Source: Microbacterium sp. Marseille-Q6648 (GTDB lineage: Bacteria; Actinomycetota; Actinomycetes; Actinomycetales; Microbacteriaceae). Taken from it: 64,000 nucleotides of DNA. The notes below the pieces were generated by a model. It ran no database searches. It was not told where the DNA came from and saw only the letters and a program-made list of their open reading frames with translations. The position numbers and the translations under genes were made by a program. Where the stretch lies: assembly GCF_943181415.1 (NCBI RefSeq), contig NZ_CALPBZ010000002.1:124001-188000 (forward strand). Direction: 5' to 3'. Of this stretch, positions 34,459 through 44,201 are shown piece after piece (the first letter of the stretch is position 1; each line of letters starts with the position of its first letter).

Positions 34459-36813
34459 TCAGACCGCAACCACATCGACCTCGGCGGTGAGGTGGCGGCG
34501 GTGGTCCACGATGCGGGTGGGACCGACGAGGCGGACCGTCTGCGCCGAGACGAGATCGCCGCTGGAGCGGCCTGCCGACAGCACCAGCTCGCCCGCCTCG
34601 ACCACACGGTCGCCCGAGGCTGCGGTGTAGACGGCGAGGTCGGCGTGGACCGCGAACTCGACGTCCGCCGACGCACCCGCCGCCAGCGGCACACGGGCGT
34701 ACGCGATGAGCTTCTGCACCGGGCGCGCGACCGACGCGACGGGGTCGTGCAGATAGAGCTGCACCACCTCGACGCCGGCGCGAGACCCGGAGTTGGCCAC
34801 CCGCAGCCGAGCGCGTACGATGCCGTCGGTGTCGATCTCGTCACGGTCGACGCGCAGGTCCGACCACGTGAAGCTCGTGTAGCTCAGCCCGTGGCCGAAC
34901 GGGAACGCCGGCGTGGGGTCGATGCTCGAGACGTCCGATCGCTGCGCGAGACGGGCCGCGAGGTAGGTCGAGGGCTGGGTGCCCGGCGTCGCCGGGACGC
35001 TCACCGGCAGTCGCCCGCTCGGGTTGACGCGTCCGCTCAGGACACCGGCGATCGCACCCGCGCCCTCTTCGCCGGCGAAGAACGCCTCGACGATCCCCGC
35101 GGCCTCGTCGCTCGCGCGGCCGAGAGCGTACGGGCGTCCGGCCAGCATCACCGCGACGGCCGGTGTTCCGGCATCGAGCACGGCGTCGATCAGCTGCTGC
35201 TGGGCTCCGGGCAGCGCCAGGGTCTCGATGTCGCAGCCCTCGCCGCTGGTGCCGCGTCCGAACAGTCCCGCGCGGTCGCCCAGCGCCAGGATCACCACGT
35301 CTGCGGCCGCTGCGATGCGGACGGCCTCCTCGATCCCCGAGGTCTCTCCGCCGTCGACGGTCGTCCCGGCGCTGTGCGCGATGCGCGCGTCCGGAAACTC
35401 CGCGCGGACGGCCTCGAGGAGCGTCGGGATCCGGATGCCCATCTCGACCCCAGGATGCTGCGTGACCACGTGCGTGGGGAACGAGTAGCAGCCGAGCATC
35501 GCGTAGGGGTCATCGGCGTTCGGGCCGATGACGGCGATCGACGCCGGCCGGTCGAGCGGCAGTGTGCCGTCGTTGCGGAGGAGCACGACGGCGGCCTCGG
35601 CGAGCTCGGCCGCGAGGGCGCGGTTGCCCGGGGGGTCGAGGTCGATCGTCCCGCGCAGCGCCTCGGGATCGGCGAGGTCGGCGCCCGCGAGCGCCGGCGG
35701 CACCGGCGACCAGTCCGGATCTAGCAGACCGAGCTCGGCCTTCTGCCGCAGCACGCGGCGCAGCGCCGTGTCGATGAGGTCGAGCGGGAGGATCCCCTCC
35801 TCGACCGCGCGCCGCAGGGGCTCGCCGAAGGTCTTCACCGTGGGCAGCTCCACGTCGATGCCCGCTCGCAGCGCCGCGCCGGCGGCTTCGGCCCAGGTCC
35901 CGGCCACCCCGTGCAGCAGCTTCAGGAAGGCGACCGAGAAGTAATCGGCGACGACGGTGCCCTCGAACCCCCACTGCTCCCGCAGGAGCCCGGTCAGCAG
36001 GGCGCGGTCGGCGGCGACCGGCACGCCGTCGACATCGCTGTACGAGTTCATGACGCTGCGGACGCCGGCCTCTCGGACGGCCATCTCGAACGGCGGCAGC
36101 AGCACGTCCTGCAGCTCTCGCCGCCCCACCGACACGGGAGCGAGGTTGCGGCCGCCCTTGGACGCCGAGTAGCCGACGAAGTGCTTGAGGGTGGCCACGA
36201 CGCCGGCCGACTCCACCCCGCGCACGTACGCCGTGGCGATGGTCGCCACGAGGTGCGGATCCTCGCCGATCGTCTCTTCGACGCGTCCCCAGCGCGCGTC
36301 GCGCACCACGTCCAGGACCGGGGCGAGTCCCTGGTGCACGCCCACCGAGCGCATGTCGTCGCCGATGCGGCGGGCCATGCGCTCCACGAGCCCGGGGTCG
36401 AACGTGGCGCCCCACGACAGCGGCACCGGGTAGGCCGTCGCACCCCACGCGGCGAAGCCGGCAAGGCACTCCTCGTGCGCGAGTGCGGGTATCCCCCAGC
36501 GCGAGGTGGCGCGGATGCGCTCCTGGGTGCGCATGAGCGACACCGCCCCCAGCGCGGCGTCCACCGGCCGGGTCCCGAAGGGGCGGGTCAGCTGCCCCAG
36601 TCCGAGCGGCAGCAGCTGATCGAGATCGACGACCTCTTCGACGTCGTGCTGGTGCGGGGCGACATCGCCGCCCTCGTCCGACGCGCCGACCCACACCCCG
36701 TAGAGCTGCGCCAGCTTCTCCTCGAGGGTGAGCACCGACACCAGTCGCTCGACCGGGTCATCGCCGTCGGAGAGGGCGGGGTCTGCGCTCCATTGCGCGG
36801 TCGAAACTTTCAT
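34459..36813 (-). CDS. GH3 beta-xylosidase/beta-glucosidase
   Basis: 784-aa glycoside hydrolase of family 3. The TIM barrel holds Asp290 in [10 protein letters not shown] as nucleophile, and [18 protein letters not shown] near residue 220 binds substrate. The alpha/beta sandwich has [18 protein letters not shown] near 430 and [15 protein letters not shown] near 530. The C-terminal fibronectin-III-like domain ([16 protein letters not shown] to the end) completes the standard layout. No signal peptide, so it acts on imported oligosaccharides. Xylosidase is favoured over glucosidase by the xylAB neighbours but is not proved. AAAGGTGA precedes ATG 36813. Its promoter carries a LacI-type operator. 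Confidence 0.92.
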   Translation of the reverse strand: MKVSTAQWSADPALSDGDDPVERLVSVLTLEEKLAQLYGVWVGASDEGGDVAPHQHDVEEVVDLDQLLPLGLGQLTRPFGTRPVDAALGAVSLMRTQERIRATSRWGIPALAHEECLAGFAAWGATAYPVPLSWGATFDPGLVERMARRIGDDMRSVGVHQGLAPVLDVVRDARWGRVEETIGEDPHLVATIATAYVRGVESAGVVATLKHFVGYSASKGGRNLAPVSVGRRELQDVLLPPFEMAVREAGVRSVMNSYSDVDGVPVAADRALLTGLLREQWGFEGTVVADYFSVAFLKLLHGVAGTWAEAAGAALRAGIDVELPTVKTFGEPLRRAVEEGILPLDLIDTALRRVLRQKAELGLLDPDWSPVPPALAGADLADPEALRGTIDLDPPGNRALAAELAEAAVVLLRNDGTLPLDRPASIAVIGPNADDPYAMLGCYSFPTHVVTQHPGVEMGIRIPTLLEAVRAEFPDARIAHSAGTTVDGGETSGIEEAVRIAAAADVVILALGDRAGLFGRGTSGEGCDIETLALPGAQQQLIDAVLDAGTPAVAVMLAGRPYALGRASDEAAGIVEAFFAGEEGAGAIAGVLSGRVNPSGRLPVSVPATPGTQPSTYLAARLAQRSDVSSIDPTPAFPFGHGLSYTSFTWSDLRVDRDEIDTDGIVRARLRVANSGSRAGVEVVQLYLHDPVASVARPVQKLIAYARVPLAAGASADVEFAVHADLAVYTAASGDRVVEAGELVLSAGRSSGDLVSAQTVRLVGPTRIVDHRRHLTAEVDVVAV

Positions 36814-36888
36814 TGATCACCTTTGATGGTTCGACGGTCCAAGGGCGCTGATCCGCGGCAAACGATTGATTCACCGCCGGAAAACGCC

Positions 36889-36929
36889 TACGTTAACGTT
36901 TACATTACAGGCGACAGTTTCGAAAGCAA
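36889..36929 (-). promoter_or_regulatory. GH3 promoter with LacI-type operator
   Basis: On the minus strand -35 TTGCTT (36924-36929) and -10 TAATGT (36902-36907) are 16 bp apart. TGTAAACGTTAACG overlaps the -10 and the start region; it matches the LacI-type consensus TGTAAACGTTTACA at 12 of 14 places and includes the perfect palindrome ACGTTAACGT (36890-36899). The LacI encoded just upstream is the likely binder. Confidence 0.6.
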
Positions 36930-36955
36930 GGGTGCGGATGCCGGTGACGACGACG

Positions 36956-37960
36956 TCAGATCGCGGCGGTGCGCGCGCCCGTCGAGCCGCGGTGAACGAG
37001 CGTCGGCACGATGAGGCGGCGCACCTCGGCGTGGGCGTCGGCGCGGTCGACGCGGGCCAGGAGAAGGTCCACCGCCGAGCCGCCCATGTCGCGCAGGTCG
37101 ACGCCCACGCTCGTCAGACCGGGGGTCGAGAGCTCGGCGACGTAGGTGTTGTCGAAGCCGATCACGCTGATGTCGCCCGGCACCCCGACCCCGAGTTCCG
37201 CCCACCCGGCCAGCAGCCCGAGGGCGACGACGTCGTTGTAGGCGATGACGCCGGTCGCGCCGTCCTCGCGCACCGCCGCAGCGGCGCGGCGACCGCCCGC
37301 CGACGTCGGCTCGGTGCCGTTGAGCTCCACGAGCACAGTGTCCTCCGCCTCGGCGACCGCCTCCCGGATGCCCGCGAGGCGGCGCCCCTGCGACCACGAC
37401 CGGTCGGGTCCGCCGACGTACAGCAGACGGCGGTGCCCGAGCCCGCGAAGATGGTCCACGGCCGCGCGCACGCCGGCTTGCTCGTCGATGGTGACCGAAG
37501 GGGTGAGCGGGGCCCGCTCGCCCAGGTCCCGGTTGATCAGCACGGAGGGCACGGCCTGCACAACGGCGAGCAGCGCGTCGTCCTCAAGGCGCGACGATGC
37601 CAGGATCACACCGTCGACCTGCGAGCGGAGGGCGGTGAGCTCCTCGGCCTCGACGTCCGCCTGCTCGGCGGTGTCGACGACCACCAGTCCGTACCCCTGG
37701 GCGCGCGCGGCGGCCTGCGCGCCCTTCGTGAGCGCCGCGAAGTAGGGGTTCTCGATGTCGGGGACCACGAGGGCGACGACACCCGTCCGCCCGCGACGAA
37801 GACTCCGTGCGGCGCGGTTGGGGCGGTAGCCGAGGGCGTCGATGGCCGCCTGCACCCGCTCGCGTGTCTCGGCCGACACCACCTGCGGTTCCCGCAGCGT
37901 CCGCGAGACCGTGGCGATCGACACGCCCGACAGCCGGGCGACGTCGTGGACGGTCACCAT
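36956..37960 (-). CDS. LacI-family repressor (xylan locus)
   Basis: 334-aa regulator. The N-terminal helix-turn-helix VTVHDVARLSGVSIATVSRTL is followed by the hinge helix GYRPNRAARSLR and a periplasmic-binding-protein-like sensor domain (residues about 60-330, with VVALVVPDIENPYF and IAYNDVVALG). It is divergent from manD (105 bp between starts) and upstream of GH3, so it sits between its probable targets. The LacI-type palindrome before GH3 supports control of that gene. Ligand probably a xylan-derived sugar acid or oligosaccharide; inferred. Confidence 0.92.
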   Translation of the reverse strand: MVTVHDVARLSGVSIATVSRTLREPQVVSAETRERVQAAIDALGYRPNRAARSLRRGRTGVVALVVPDIENPYFAALTKGAQAAARAQGYGLVVVDTAEQADVEAEELTALRSQVDGVILASSRLEDDALLAVVQAVPSVLINRDLGERAPLTPSVTIDEQAGVRAAVDHLRGLGHRRLLYVGGPDRSWSQGRRLAGIREAVAEAEDTVLVELNGTEPTSAGGRRAAAAVREDGATGVIAYNDVVALGLLAGWAELGVGVPGDISVIGFDNTYVAELSTPGLTSVGVDLRDMGGSAVDLLLARVDRADAHAEVRRLIVPTLVHRGSTGARTAAI

Positions 37961-38064
37961 GCGCGACCACCTCGCTCGAGCGGAATCGGCCCGTCCACCG
38001 CGCGAAGCGGGACGACGCCGTCAGGACCCTCTGATCCTAACGTCCCCCTCGTGAGGAGACCGCG

Positions 38065-39297
38065 ATGACCGCCACCATCCGCAGCGCCGAGGTGCTCGTC
38101 TCGAGTCCGTCGCGCAACTTCGTGACCCTGCGCCTGACCACCGAGGACGGCGTGGTCGGGCTGGGAGACGCCACCCTGAACGGCCGTGAACTCGCCGTGG
38201 CCTCCTACCTGCGAGACCATGTGGCGCCCCTGCTCATCGGGCGGGACGCGCACCGCATCGAGGACACCTGGCAGCTCCTCTACCGCTCGGCGTACTGGCG
38301 GCGCGGTCCCGTGACGATGACGGCGATCGCCGCCGTCGACATGGCGCTGTGGGACATCAAGGGCCGCCTGACCGGACTGCCCGTCTACCAGCTGCTCGGC
38401 GGCGCCTCGCGCACCGGCGCCCTCGTCTACGCGCACGCCTCGGGCGCGGACCTCGAGGACCTCGGCGACTCCGTCCGGGCGCGGCTGGCGGAGGGATACC
38501 GTGCGATCCGGCTCCAGGTGGCGGTGCCCGGCATGGGCTCGGGTTACGGCATCTCGTCGGGCCGCAGCACCGGCGGTCGGTACGCGTACGAGCCCGCGAA
38601 GCGGGCCGGACTCGCCGTCGAGGAGGGGTGGGACTCCGCGCGGTATCTGCGCTACATGCCCCGCATGTTCGAGTGGGCGCGCGCGGAGTTCGGCCCCGAC
38701 ATCGCACTGCTGCACGACGCCCATCACCGCCTCACCCCCATGCAGGCCGCGCGCTTGGCACGCGATCTCGAGCCGTTCGACCTGTTCTGGCTCGAGGACT
38801 GCACGCCGGCCGAGAATCCCGAGGCGCTGCGCCTCGTACGACAGCACTCGGTGACACCGCTCGCGATCGGCGAGGTCATGAACTCGATCTGGGACTTCGC
38901 GCCCCTTATCCAAGAGCAGCTGATCGACTTCGTCCGGGCCAGCGTGACCCACACCGGGGGCATCACCCACCTGCGGCGCGTGTTCGACCTCGCGGCGCTC
39001 CATCAGATCCGCTCCGGCAGCCACGGACCGACCGACATCTCGCCCGTGGGCATGTCGGCGGCCCTCCACCTGGATCTGGCGATCCACAACTTCGGCATCC
39101 AGGAGTACATGGCGCACCAGCCCCTCGCGCACGAGGTGTTCCGGACGTCGTGGACGTACCAGGACGGAATGATGCACCCCGGCGACGAGCCGGGACTCGG
39201 CGTCGACTACGACGACGACGCTGCCGCGCGATTCCCCTACGAGGCCGCCTACCTTCCGGCGGCGCGCTTGATCGACGGGACGGTGCACGATTGGTGA
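38065..39297 (+). CDS. manD: D-mannonate dehydratase ManD (enolase superfamily)
   Basis: 410-aa enolase-superfamily enzyme. Members of the ManD/RspA group dehydrate D-mannonate to 2-keto-3-deoxygluconate. The metal ligands are in [11 protein letters not shown] near residue 211, FWLEDCTP near 237 and [12 protein letters not shown] near 264. ManD motifs include [26 protein letters not shown]-like sequence near 76-96 and the [14 protein letters not shown] segment near 165. GAGGAG lies before ATG 38065. It is coupled to the GH67 gene 14 bp downstream, so glucuronate released from xylan side chains may be its precursor source. Low-activity dual-specific ManD homologues exist, so the exact substrate needs assay. 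Confidence 0.85.
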   Translation: MTATIRSAEVLVSSPSRNFVTLRLTTEDGVVGLGDATLNGRELAVASYLRDHVAPLLIGRDAHRIEDTWQLLYRSAYWRRGPVTMTAIAAVDMALWDIKGRLTGLPVYQLLGGASRTGALVYAHASGADLEDLGDSVRARLAEGYRAIRLQVAVPGMGSGYGISSGRSTGGRYAYEPAKRAGLAVEEGWDSARYLRYMPRMFEWARAEFGPDIALLHDAHHRLTPMQAARLARDLEPFDLFWLEDCTPAENPEALRLVRQHSVTPLAIGEVMNSIWDFAPLIQEQLIDFVRASVTHTGGITHLRRVFDLAALHQIRSGSHGPTDISPVGMSAALHLDLAIHNFGIQEYMAHQPLAHEVFRTSWTYQDGMMHPGDEPGLGVDYDDDAAARFPYEAAYLPAARLIDGTVHDW

Positions 39298-39311
39298 TCG
39301 GAGAACATGAC

Positions 39312-41285
39312 ATGACGAATGAGCACGCGATGTGGCTGCCCGACGAGGTCTCTCGGGCCGTGCGGGGAAGGAGCATCGCCGTCATCGGCGACGGGATGCT
39401 GCTGGACACGGTGCGGGCCGAGGCGGAACGGGCGGGGATGACGACCGCGCGGCCCGGCGACCGGGCGGACCTGACGATCGTCCCCGCCGCGCAGGCCGGG
39501 ACGGCCTGGGAGGAGCCTCTCGACCTCGACGGTCTCGGGCCCGAGGGCTTCGTCCACACTCAGCGCGACGGCCGCGCGGTCGTCGTCTACGGCGGAGCGT
39601 CCGGGGCGCTGTACGGATGGTTCGACCACCTTCGCCGTTCGCTGCACGAGTCCGGCGACGGCACCGATCGCTGCGAGCCGCGGCATCCGCTTCGCATGCT
39701 CGACCACTGGGACAACGTCTCGATCCATCCCGTGATGGGCCAGGTCGAACGCGGCTACGCCGGCGGGTCGATCTTCTACGAGGACGGGCGCGTCCGCGCC
39801 GACCTGTCACGCGTGGCGCGCTACGCGCGGCTGCTCGCGTCGGTCGGAATCAACCGCGTGGCGATCAACAACGTCAACGTCGGGCGTCGCGAGGCGCTGC
39901 TGCTCACCGAGGATCTGGGCGAGGTCGTCCGCATCGCCGACCTGTTCCGGCCGTGGGGCATCCGCACGCACCTCGCGGTGAGCTTCGCCGCACCGCTCAC
40001 GATCGGGGGCCTCGACACCGCCGATCCCCTCGACGAGGACGTGGCGTCCTGGTGGGAGGATGCCGCGACCGCCGTGTACGCCCGGATCCCCGACTTCGGG
40101 GGCTTCCTCGTCAAGGCGGACTCCGAAGGGCAGCCGGGCCCCTACGCCTACGGCCGCGACCACGCCGACGGGGCGAACATGCTCGCGCGTGCCCTGGCCC
40201 CGCACGGCGGTCTGGTCCACTGGCGCGCGTTCGTCTACAACCACCGCCAGGACTGGCGCGACCGTTCCACCGACCGCGCGCGCGCCGCGTTCGACACCTT
40301 CGCCCCGCTCGACGGCCGGTTCGACGACAACGTCGTGCTGCAGGTGAAGTTCGGGCCGGTGGACTTCCAGACCCGCGAGCCCGTCTCCCCCGTGATCCCC
40401 GCGATGGCGCACACGAAGGTCGCGCTCGAGCTGCAGGTGACCCAGGAGTACACCGGCCAGCAGCGCCACGCGGTGTACCTGGCGCCGCAGTGGCGCGAGG
40501 TCCTCGACTTCGCCCCGTTCGGTCCGGACGCAGCTCCCCTCTCTGACATCGTGCAGGGCGGCATGGCGGCCGTGTCGAACGTCGGCGACGACGCGTTCTG
40601 GACGGGGCATCCGCTCGCGCAGGCCAACCTGTACGCGTACGGGCGGCTGACGTGGGATCCCGCGCTCGATCCCAGGGCGATCCTCGACGAGTGGATCGCG
40701 CTGACGTTCGGCGATGACGAGGCCGCGCGCCGCGGCATCCGCTCGATCCTCGATGATTCGTGGCGGACGTACGAGTCCTACACCGCACCGCTCGGGGTCG
40801 GATTCATGGTCAGCCCGCTGCGCGGGCACTACGGTCCCGACGTCGACGGCTACGAGTACTCGCCGTGGGGCACCTACCACTTCGCCGACCGCGACGGGGT
40901 GGGCGTCGACCGCACCGTGGCGACGGGGACCGGGTACGCCGGCCAGTACCCCGAGCCGTGGGCGCGCACGTACGAGTCGCTCGAGACGGTTCCGGACGAG
41001 CTCGTGCTGTTCTTCCACCACGTGCCGTACGGGCATCGGCTGCACAGCGGCGCGACCGTCATCCAGCACATCTACGACACCCATTTCGCGGGCGTGGAGC
41101 GCGTGGACGAGATGGCCGCGACGTGGGACGACCTGCGGGGACACGTCCCCGATGACGTCCACGACCGCGTCCGGGAGCGCTTCGTCGAACAGCGACGGTC
41201 GGCGCGCGAGTGGCGCGACCAGATCAACACGTACTTCTTCCGCAAGTCGGGGGTCACCGACGAGCGCGGGCGCGAGATCTACTGA
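39312..41285 (+). CDS. aguA: GH67 alpha-glucuronidase
   Basis: 657-aa family 67 enzyme that removes (4-O-methyl)glucuronic acid from the non-reducing end of xylo-oligosaccharides. Conserved segments include HPLRMLDHWDN near residue 125, FLVKADSEGQPGPYAYGRDHADGANMLA near 265 (acid residue) and VLQVKFGPVDFQTREPV near 343, followed by LELQVTQEYTGQQRH near 378, which carries the remaining active-site carboxylates. No signal peptide: it works on imported aldouronates. GGAGA lies 8 nt before ATG 39312. It ends 7 bp inside the facing YesL-like gene. The LplABC importer nearby is its likely supplier. Confidence 0.93.
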   Translation: MTNEHAMWLPDEVSRAVRGRSIAVIGDGMLLDTVRAEAERAGMTTARPGDRADLTIVPAAQAGTAWEEPLDLDGLGPEGFVHTQRDGRAVVVYGGASGALYGWFDHLRRSLHESGDGTDRCEPRHPLRMLDHWDNVSIHPVMGQVERGYAGGSIFYEDGRVRADLSRVARYARLLASVGINRVAINNVNVGRREALLLTEDLGEVVRIADLFRPWGIRTHLAVSFAAPLTIGGLDTADPLDEDVASWWEDAATAVYARIPDFGGFLVKADSEGQPGPYAYGRDHADGANMLARALAPHGGLVHWRAFVYNHRQDWRDRSTDRARAAFDTFAPLDGRFDDNVVLQVKFGPVDFQTREPVSPVIPAMAHTKVALELQVTQEYTGQQRHAVYLAPQWREVLDFAPFGPDAAPLSDIVQGGMAAVSNVGDDAFWTGHPLAQANLYAYGRLTWDPALDPRAILDEWIALTFGDDEAARRGIRSILDDSWRTYESYTAPLGVGFMVSPLRGHYGPDVDGYEYSPWGTYHFADRDGVGVDRTVATGTGYAGQYPEPWARTYESLETVPDELVLFFHHVPYGHRLHSGATVIQHIYDTHFAGVERVDEMAATWDDLRGHVPDDVHDRVRERFVEQRRSAREWRDQINTYFFRKSGVTDERGREIY

Positions 41286-42061
41286 TCGGATGCCGCGACG
41301 AAGCGCGCGGTGACGTCGGCGATCATCGGCCGCGCGCTCACGAGGGCGAAGGCGGCGAAGAGCACCGCGAGTGCGGCGAGGACGACATCGGAGGTGAACG
41401 CCACGACCGCGGTCGCGAGCACGAGGAACGACAGCGCCGCGAGCGTGACGAGGGGCTTCGCGGCGAGATAGTAGAGCGCGAGCCGCGCGGTGTCGCGGGC
41501 GCGGAAGCGGAACAGCGACGCGATGATCAGCGCGTTCCAGCTCCACAGCGCACCGACCACGAGGAACACCACCGCGGCTCCGCGGAAGAATCCGTCGACG
41601 CCGGCGGACGGACCGAACGCCAGGGTCAGACCGAGGATCGTCGCCCCCGCGAGCGCCGGCACCCACACCTGCAGCACATCGACGAGGTTGCGCGCCCACG
41701 CGCGCCAGAACCGCGGCCACGGCGACAGGTCGTCGGCGCGATGGCGGACCTCGATGGTCGACAAGGCGGCGGAGTAGGCGGGGCCCAGCGGGACCAGGCA
41801 CAGCGCGTACAGCGGAATGTTCCCCGGCGAGCGGTCGAGGAGCAGGATGCCGATCAGGCCCGGCGACGCGGCCACCAGGAAGGCGCCCTCGACGACGAGG
41901 AACCAGTAGAACGCCGCCGTGACCCGGCCGAGCGGTCCGCGTCGGGGGTCGGCTGCGCCGGGGGGACCGCTCATGCCCTCCATCCTGCCCGGTCCGCCGG
42001 CCTCGCTCGGTCCGGTGCGCCGGCGCCCGGCGTCGGAGCCCGGTTCAGCCGCCTCGCTCAT
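41279..42061 (-). CDS. YesL-like DUF624 membrane protein
   Basis: 260-aa membrane protein with five or six hydrophobic segments from about residue 50 to 250. The LVVEGAFLVAASPGLIGILLL start of the membrane region and LVPLGPAYSAALSTIEVRHR resemble DUF624/YesL proteins, which are often found with carbohydrate importers and hydrolases. The ATG at 42061 overlaps the TGA of the GH42 gene (ATGA), so it is translated from the same message; inner ATGs at about residues 27 and 30 are alternatives. Function unknown. It is the last gene of the importer operon. Confidence 0.8.
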   Translation of the reverse strand: MSEAAEPGSDAGRRRTGPSEAGGPGRMEGMSGPPGAADPRRGPLGRVTAAFYWFLVVEGAFLVAASPGLIGILLLDRSPGNIPLYALCLVPLGPAYSAALSTIEVRHRADDLSPWPRFWRAWARNLVDVLQVWVPALAGATILGLTLAFGPSAGVDGFFRGAAVVFLVVGALWSWNALIIASLFRFRARDTARLALYYLAAKPLVTLAALSFLVLATAVVAFTSDVVLAALAVLFAAFALVSARPMIADVTARFVAASDQ

Positions 42062-44085
42062 CGCGTCGCGATCACCACCACGCCGGCGGGCGCGATCTCG
42101 ACCTGCTCCCCTTCCGCGACGTACCGTCCGGAGAGGATGTCGGTCCCCTCCCACGGCGCGGCGACCGTCGCGGTCTCGGCGGCGTGGTTGAGGAGGAACT
42201 CGTAGCGGCGCCCGTCGATCGCGCGGGTGGTGTGCTCGAGGTCGCGGACGTCGGCGAACGGACCCACGAGGCCCTGCTCGGCCAGCGCCTGCCGGATCAC
42301 CCAGTCCACGCCGTCCTGGTCGAGGCACGTCGCCACGTACCACGCGCTGCCCTCGCCGAAACCGTGCCGCGTGACGGCGGGGGTGCCGGCGTAGAAGTCC
42401 TCGGTGTAGACCCCGATCGTCTCGGCGCCCTGCGGCTGCACGACGTCGAAGACATGACGCGCGGCCGAACGCACCTCCTCGGAGCCGTCGCGGGTCAGCA
42501 CCACGGTGTTGGCGGTCTCGGGCGGAAGCGAGTCCGTCTCGTCGACGCGGACGCCGGTCAGCGCCCCCAGGGGTCCGGGGACGTCCATGAGGAAGGCGTT
42601 GTCGTCCTCGTCGACGCGGCCGGACATGACGGTGGTGACGACCGTGCCGCCGCGGCGGGCGACGTCTTCGAGCCGCGTGGCGATGTCGCCCTTGAGCATG
42701 TGCAGGAACGGGGCGACCACGACGTCGTAACCGCTGAGGTCGGCGGTCACCGGAACCACGTCGAGCACGGCACCGGCCTGCCAGAGCGCCTCGTGGTAGG
42801 CCACCAGCTGCTTCTCGTAGCCCACCGCGCGGCTGTGCCCGTCGGTGATCTCGAGCGCCCACCAGCTGTCCCAGTCGAACAGCACCGCCACGCGCGCGGG
42901 CGTGCGCGCACCCAGGAGCACGTCGCCGACCCGTTCCAGTTCGGCGCCGAGCTCGGCGATCTCGGCGAACGCGCGCGTGTCGGTGCGGCCCGCATGGTTG
43001 AGGATCGCGCCGTGGTACTTCTCCGACGCGCCCTTGCTGTGGCGCATCTGGAAGAACAGCACCGAATCCGATCCGTGCGCGATCGCCTGCCACGACCACA
43101 GGCGCATGATGCCGGGACGCTTCACCGGGTTGTAGTCGCGGGTGGCGGTCATCGTGGGGGTCTGCTCCATGAGCCAGAACGGCTGACCGCCCTTGAGGCC
43201 GCGCATGAGGGCGTGGCTGAGCGCCATGCGCGAGACCGGCGAGCCGTCGGTCGGATAGTTGTCCCACGACGCGAAGTCGAGGTGCTCGGCCCAGCGGTGG
43301 TAGTCGAGGTGGCGGTAGATCGCCATCATGTTCGTCGTCACCGGCAGGTCGGACGACTCCCGGATGGCGTCCTTCTCCTCGCGGAACGTGCGCAGGATGT
43401 TGTCGGTGTTGAACCGGGCGTAGTCCAGGGTGATGCCCTGGAACGCGGTGTGGTTGGGACCGCGCCAGTGCTCCGACAGCATGTTGGGCGGCACGATCTG
43501 CGCCCACTCGGTGAAGCGGTGCGACCAGAATGTCGTGTTCCACGCCTCGTTGAGACGGTCGAGGGAGCCGTAGCGCTCCTGAAGCCAGGTGCGGAATTCC
43601 TCCGCGCACAGGTCGCAGTAGCAGACCCCGCCGTACTCGTTGTTGATGTGCCACGCGATCACCGACGGGTGGTCGCCGTACCGCCCCGCGATGCGCCGGG
43701 CCATCTCGGTCGCGAGCCGTCGGTAGGCGGGTGAGCTCGCGCACGCGTTGTGCCGCACGCCGAACAGGTGGCGGCGCCCCTCGAAGTCCGTGCGGCAGAC
43801 ATCCGGATGCCGGTGGGCGAGCCACGGGGGGACCGCCGCCGTTCCCGTGGCCAGACACACCTTCCGGCCCTCGCGCTCGGCTCGATCGAGGATGCGGTCG
43901 AGCACCGTGAAGTCGTACGTGTCCTCATCGGGCTGCGTGAGCGACCAGGTGAACACCCCCACGGTGAGCAGGTCGATGTGCGCCAGATCGAAGGCGCGGT
44001 AGTCCTCGTCCCACACCGCCTCGTCCCACTGCTCGGGGTTGTAGTCGCCGCCGTAGGGGATGCGGTCGGTCACGGGGAGGGTCAT
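42058..44085 (-). CDS. GH42 beta-galactosidase-like hydrolase
   Basis: 675-aa family 42 enzyme. The acid/base Glu150 is in HINNEYGG and the nucleophile Glu307 in WLMEQTPT. The N-terminal barrel starts at YGGDYNPEQW; a trimerisation domain follows (residues about 390-600) and a small C-terminal beta domain ends at VVVIATR. Cysteines in YCDLC near 155 suggest the zinc site of many GH42 enzymes. GH42 proteins cleave beta-galactosides or alpha-L-arabinopyranosides; in a xylan locus side-chain removal is plausible. No signal peptide. It lies between the importer's binding protein (116 bp) and the YesL-like gene. Confidence 0.92.
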   Translation of the reverse strand: MTLPVTDRIPYGGDYNPEQWDEAVWDEDYRAFDLAHIDLLTVGVFTWSLTQPDEDTYDFTVLDRILDRAEREGRKVCLATGTAAVPPWLAHRHPDVCRTDFEGRRHLFGVRHNACASSPAYRRLATEMARRIAGRYGDHPSVIAWHINNEYGGVCYCDLCAEEFRTWLQERYGSLDRLNEAWNTTFWSHRFTEWAQIVPPNMLSEHWRGPNHTAFQGITLDYARFNTDNILRTFREEKDAIRESSDLPVTTNMMAIYRHLDYHRWAEHLDFASWDNYPTDGSPVSRMALSHALMRGLKGGQPFWLMEQTPTMTATRDYNPVKRPGIMRLWSWQAIAHGSDSVLFFQMRHSKGASEKYHGAILNHAGRTDTRAFAEIAELGAELERVGDVLLGARTPARVAVLFDWDSWWALEITDGHSRAVGYEKQLVAYHEALWQAGAVLDVVPVTADLSGYDVVVAPFLHMLKGDIATRLEDVARRGGTVVTTVMSGRVDEDDNAFLMDVPGPLGALTGVRVDETDSLPPETANTVVLTRDGSEEVRSAARHVFDVVQPQGAETIGVYTEDFYAGTPAVTRHGFGEGSAWYVATCLDQDGVDWVIRQALAEQGLVGPFADVRDLEHTTRAIDGRRYEFLLNHAAETATVAAPWEGTDILSGRYVAEGEQVEIAPAGVVVIATR

Positions 44086-44201
44086 GGGGGCGGTGCTCCG
44101 ATCTCGTGCGGGTCTTCAGGATGCCGCAGCGGCCGCTCCGGCATCCTGTCGGGGAACAGCAGGATGCGGTCCGCCCCCGAGGGAGCGGACCGCATCGCGG
44201 A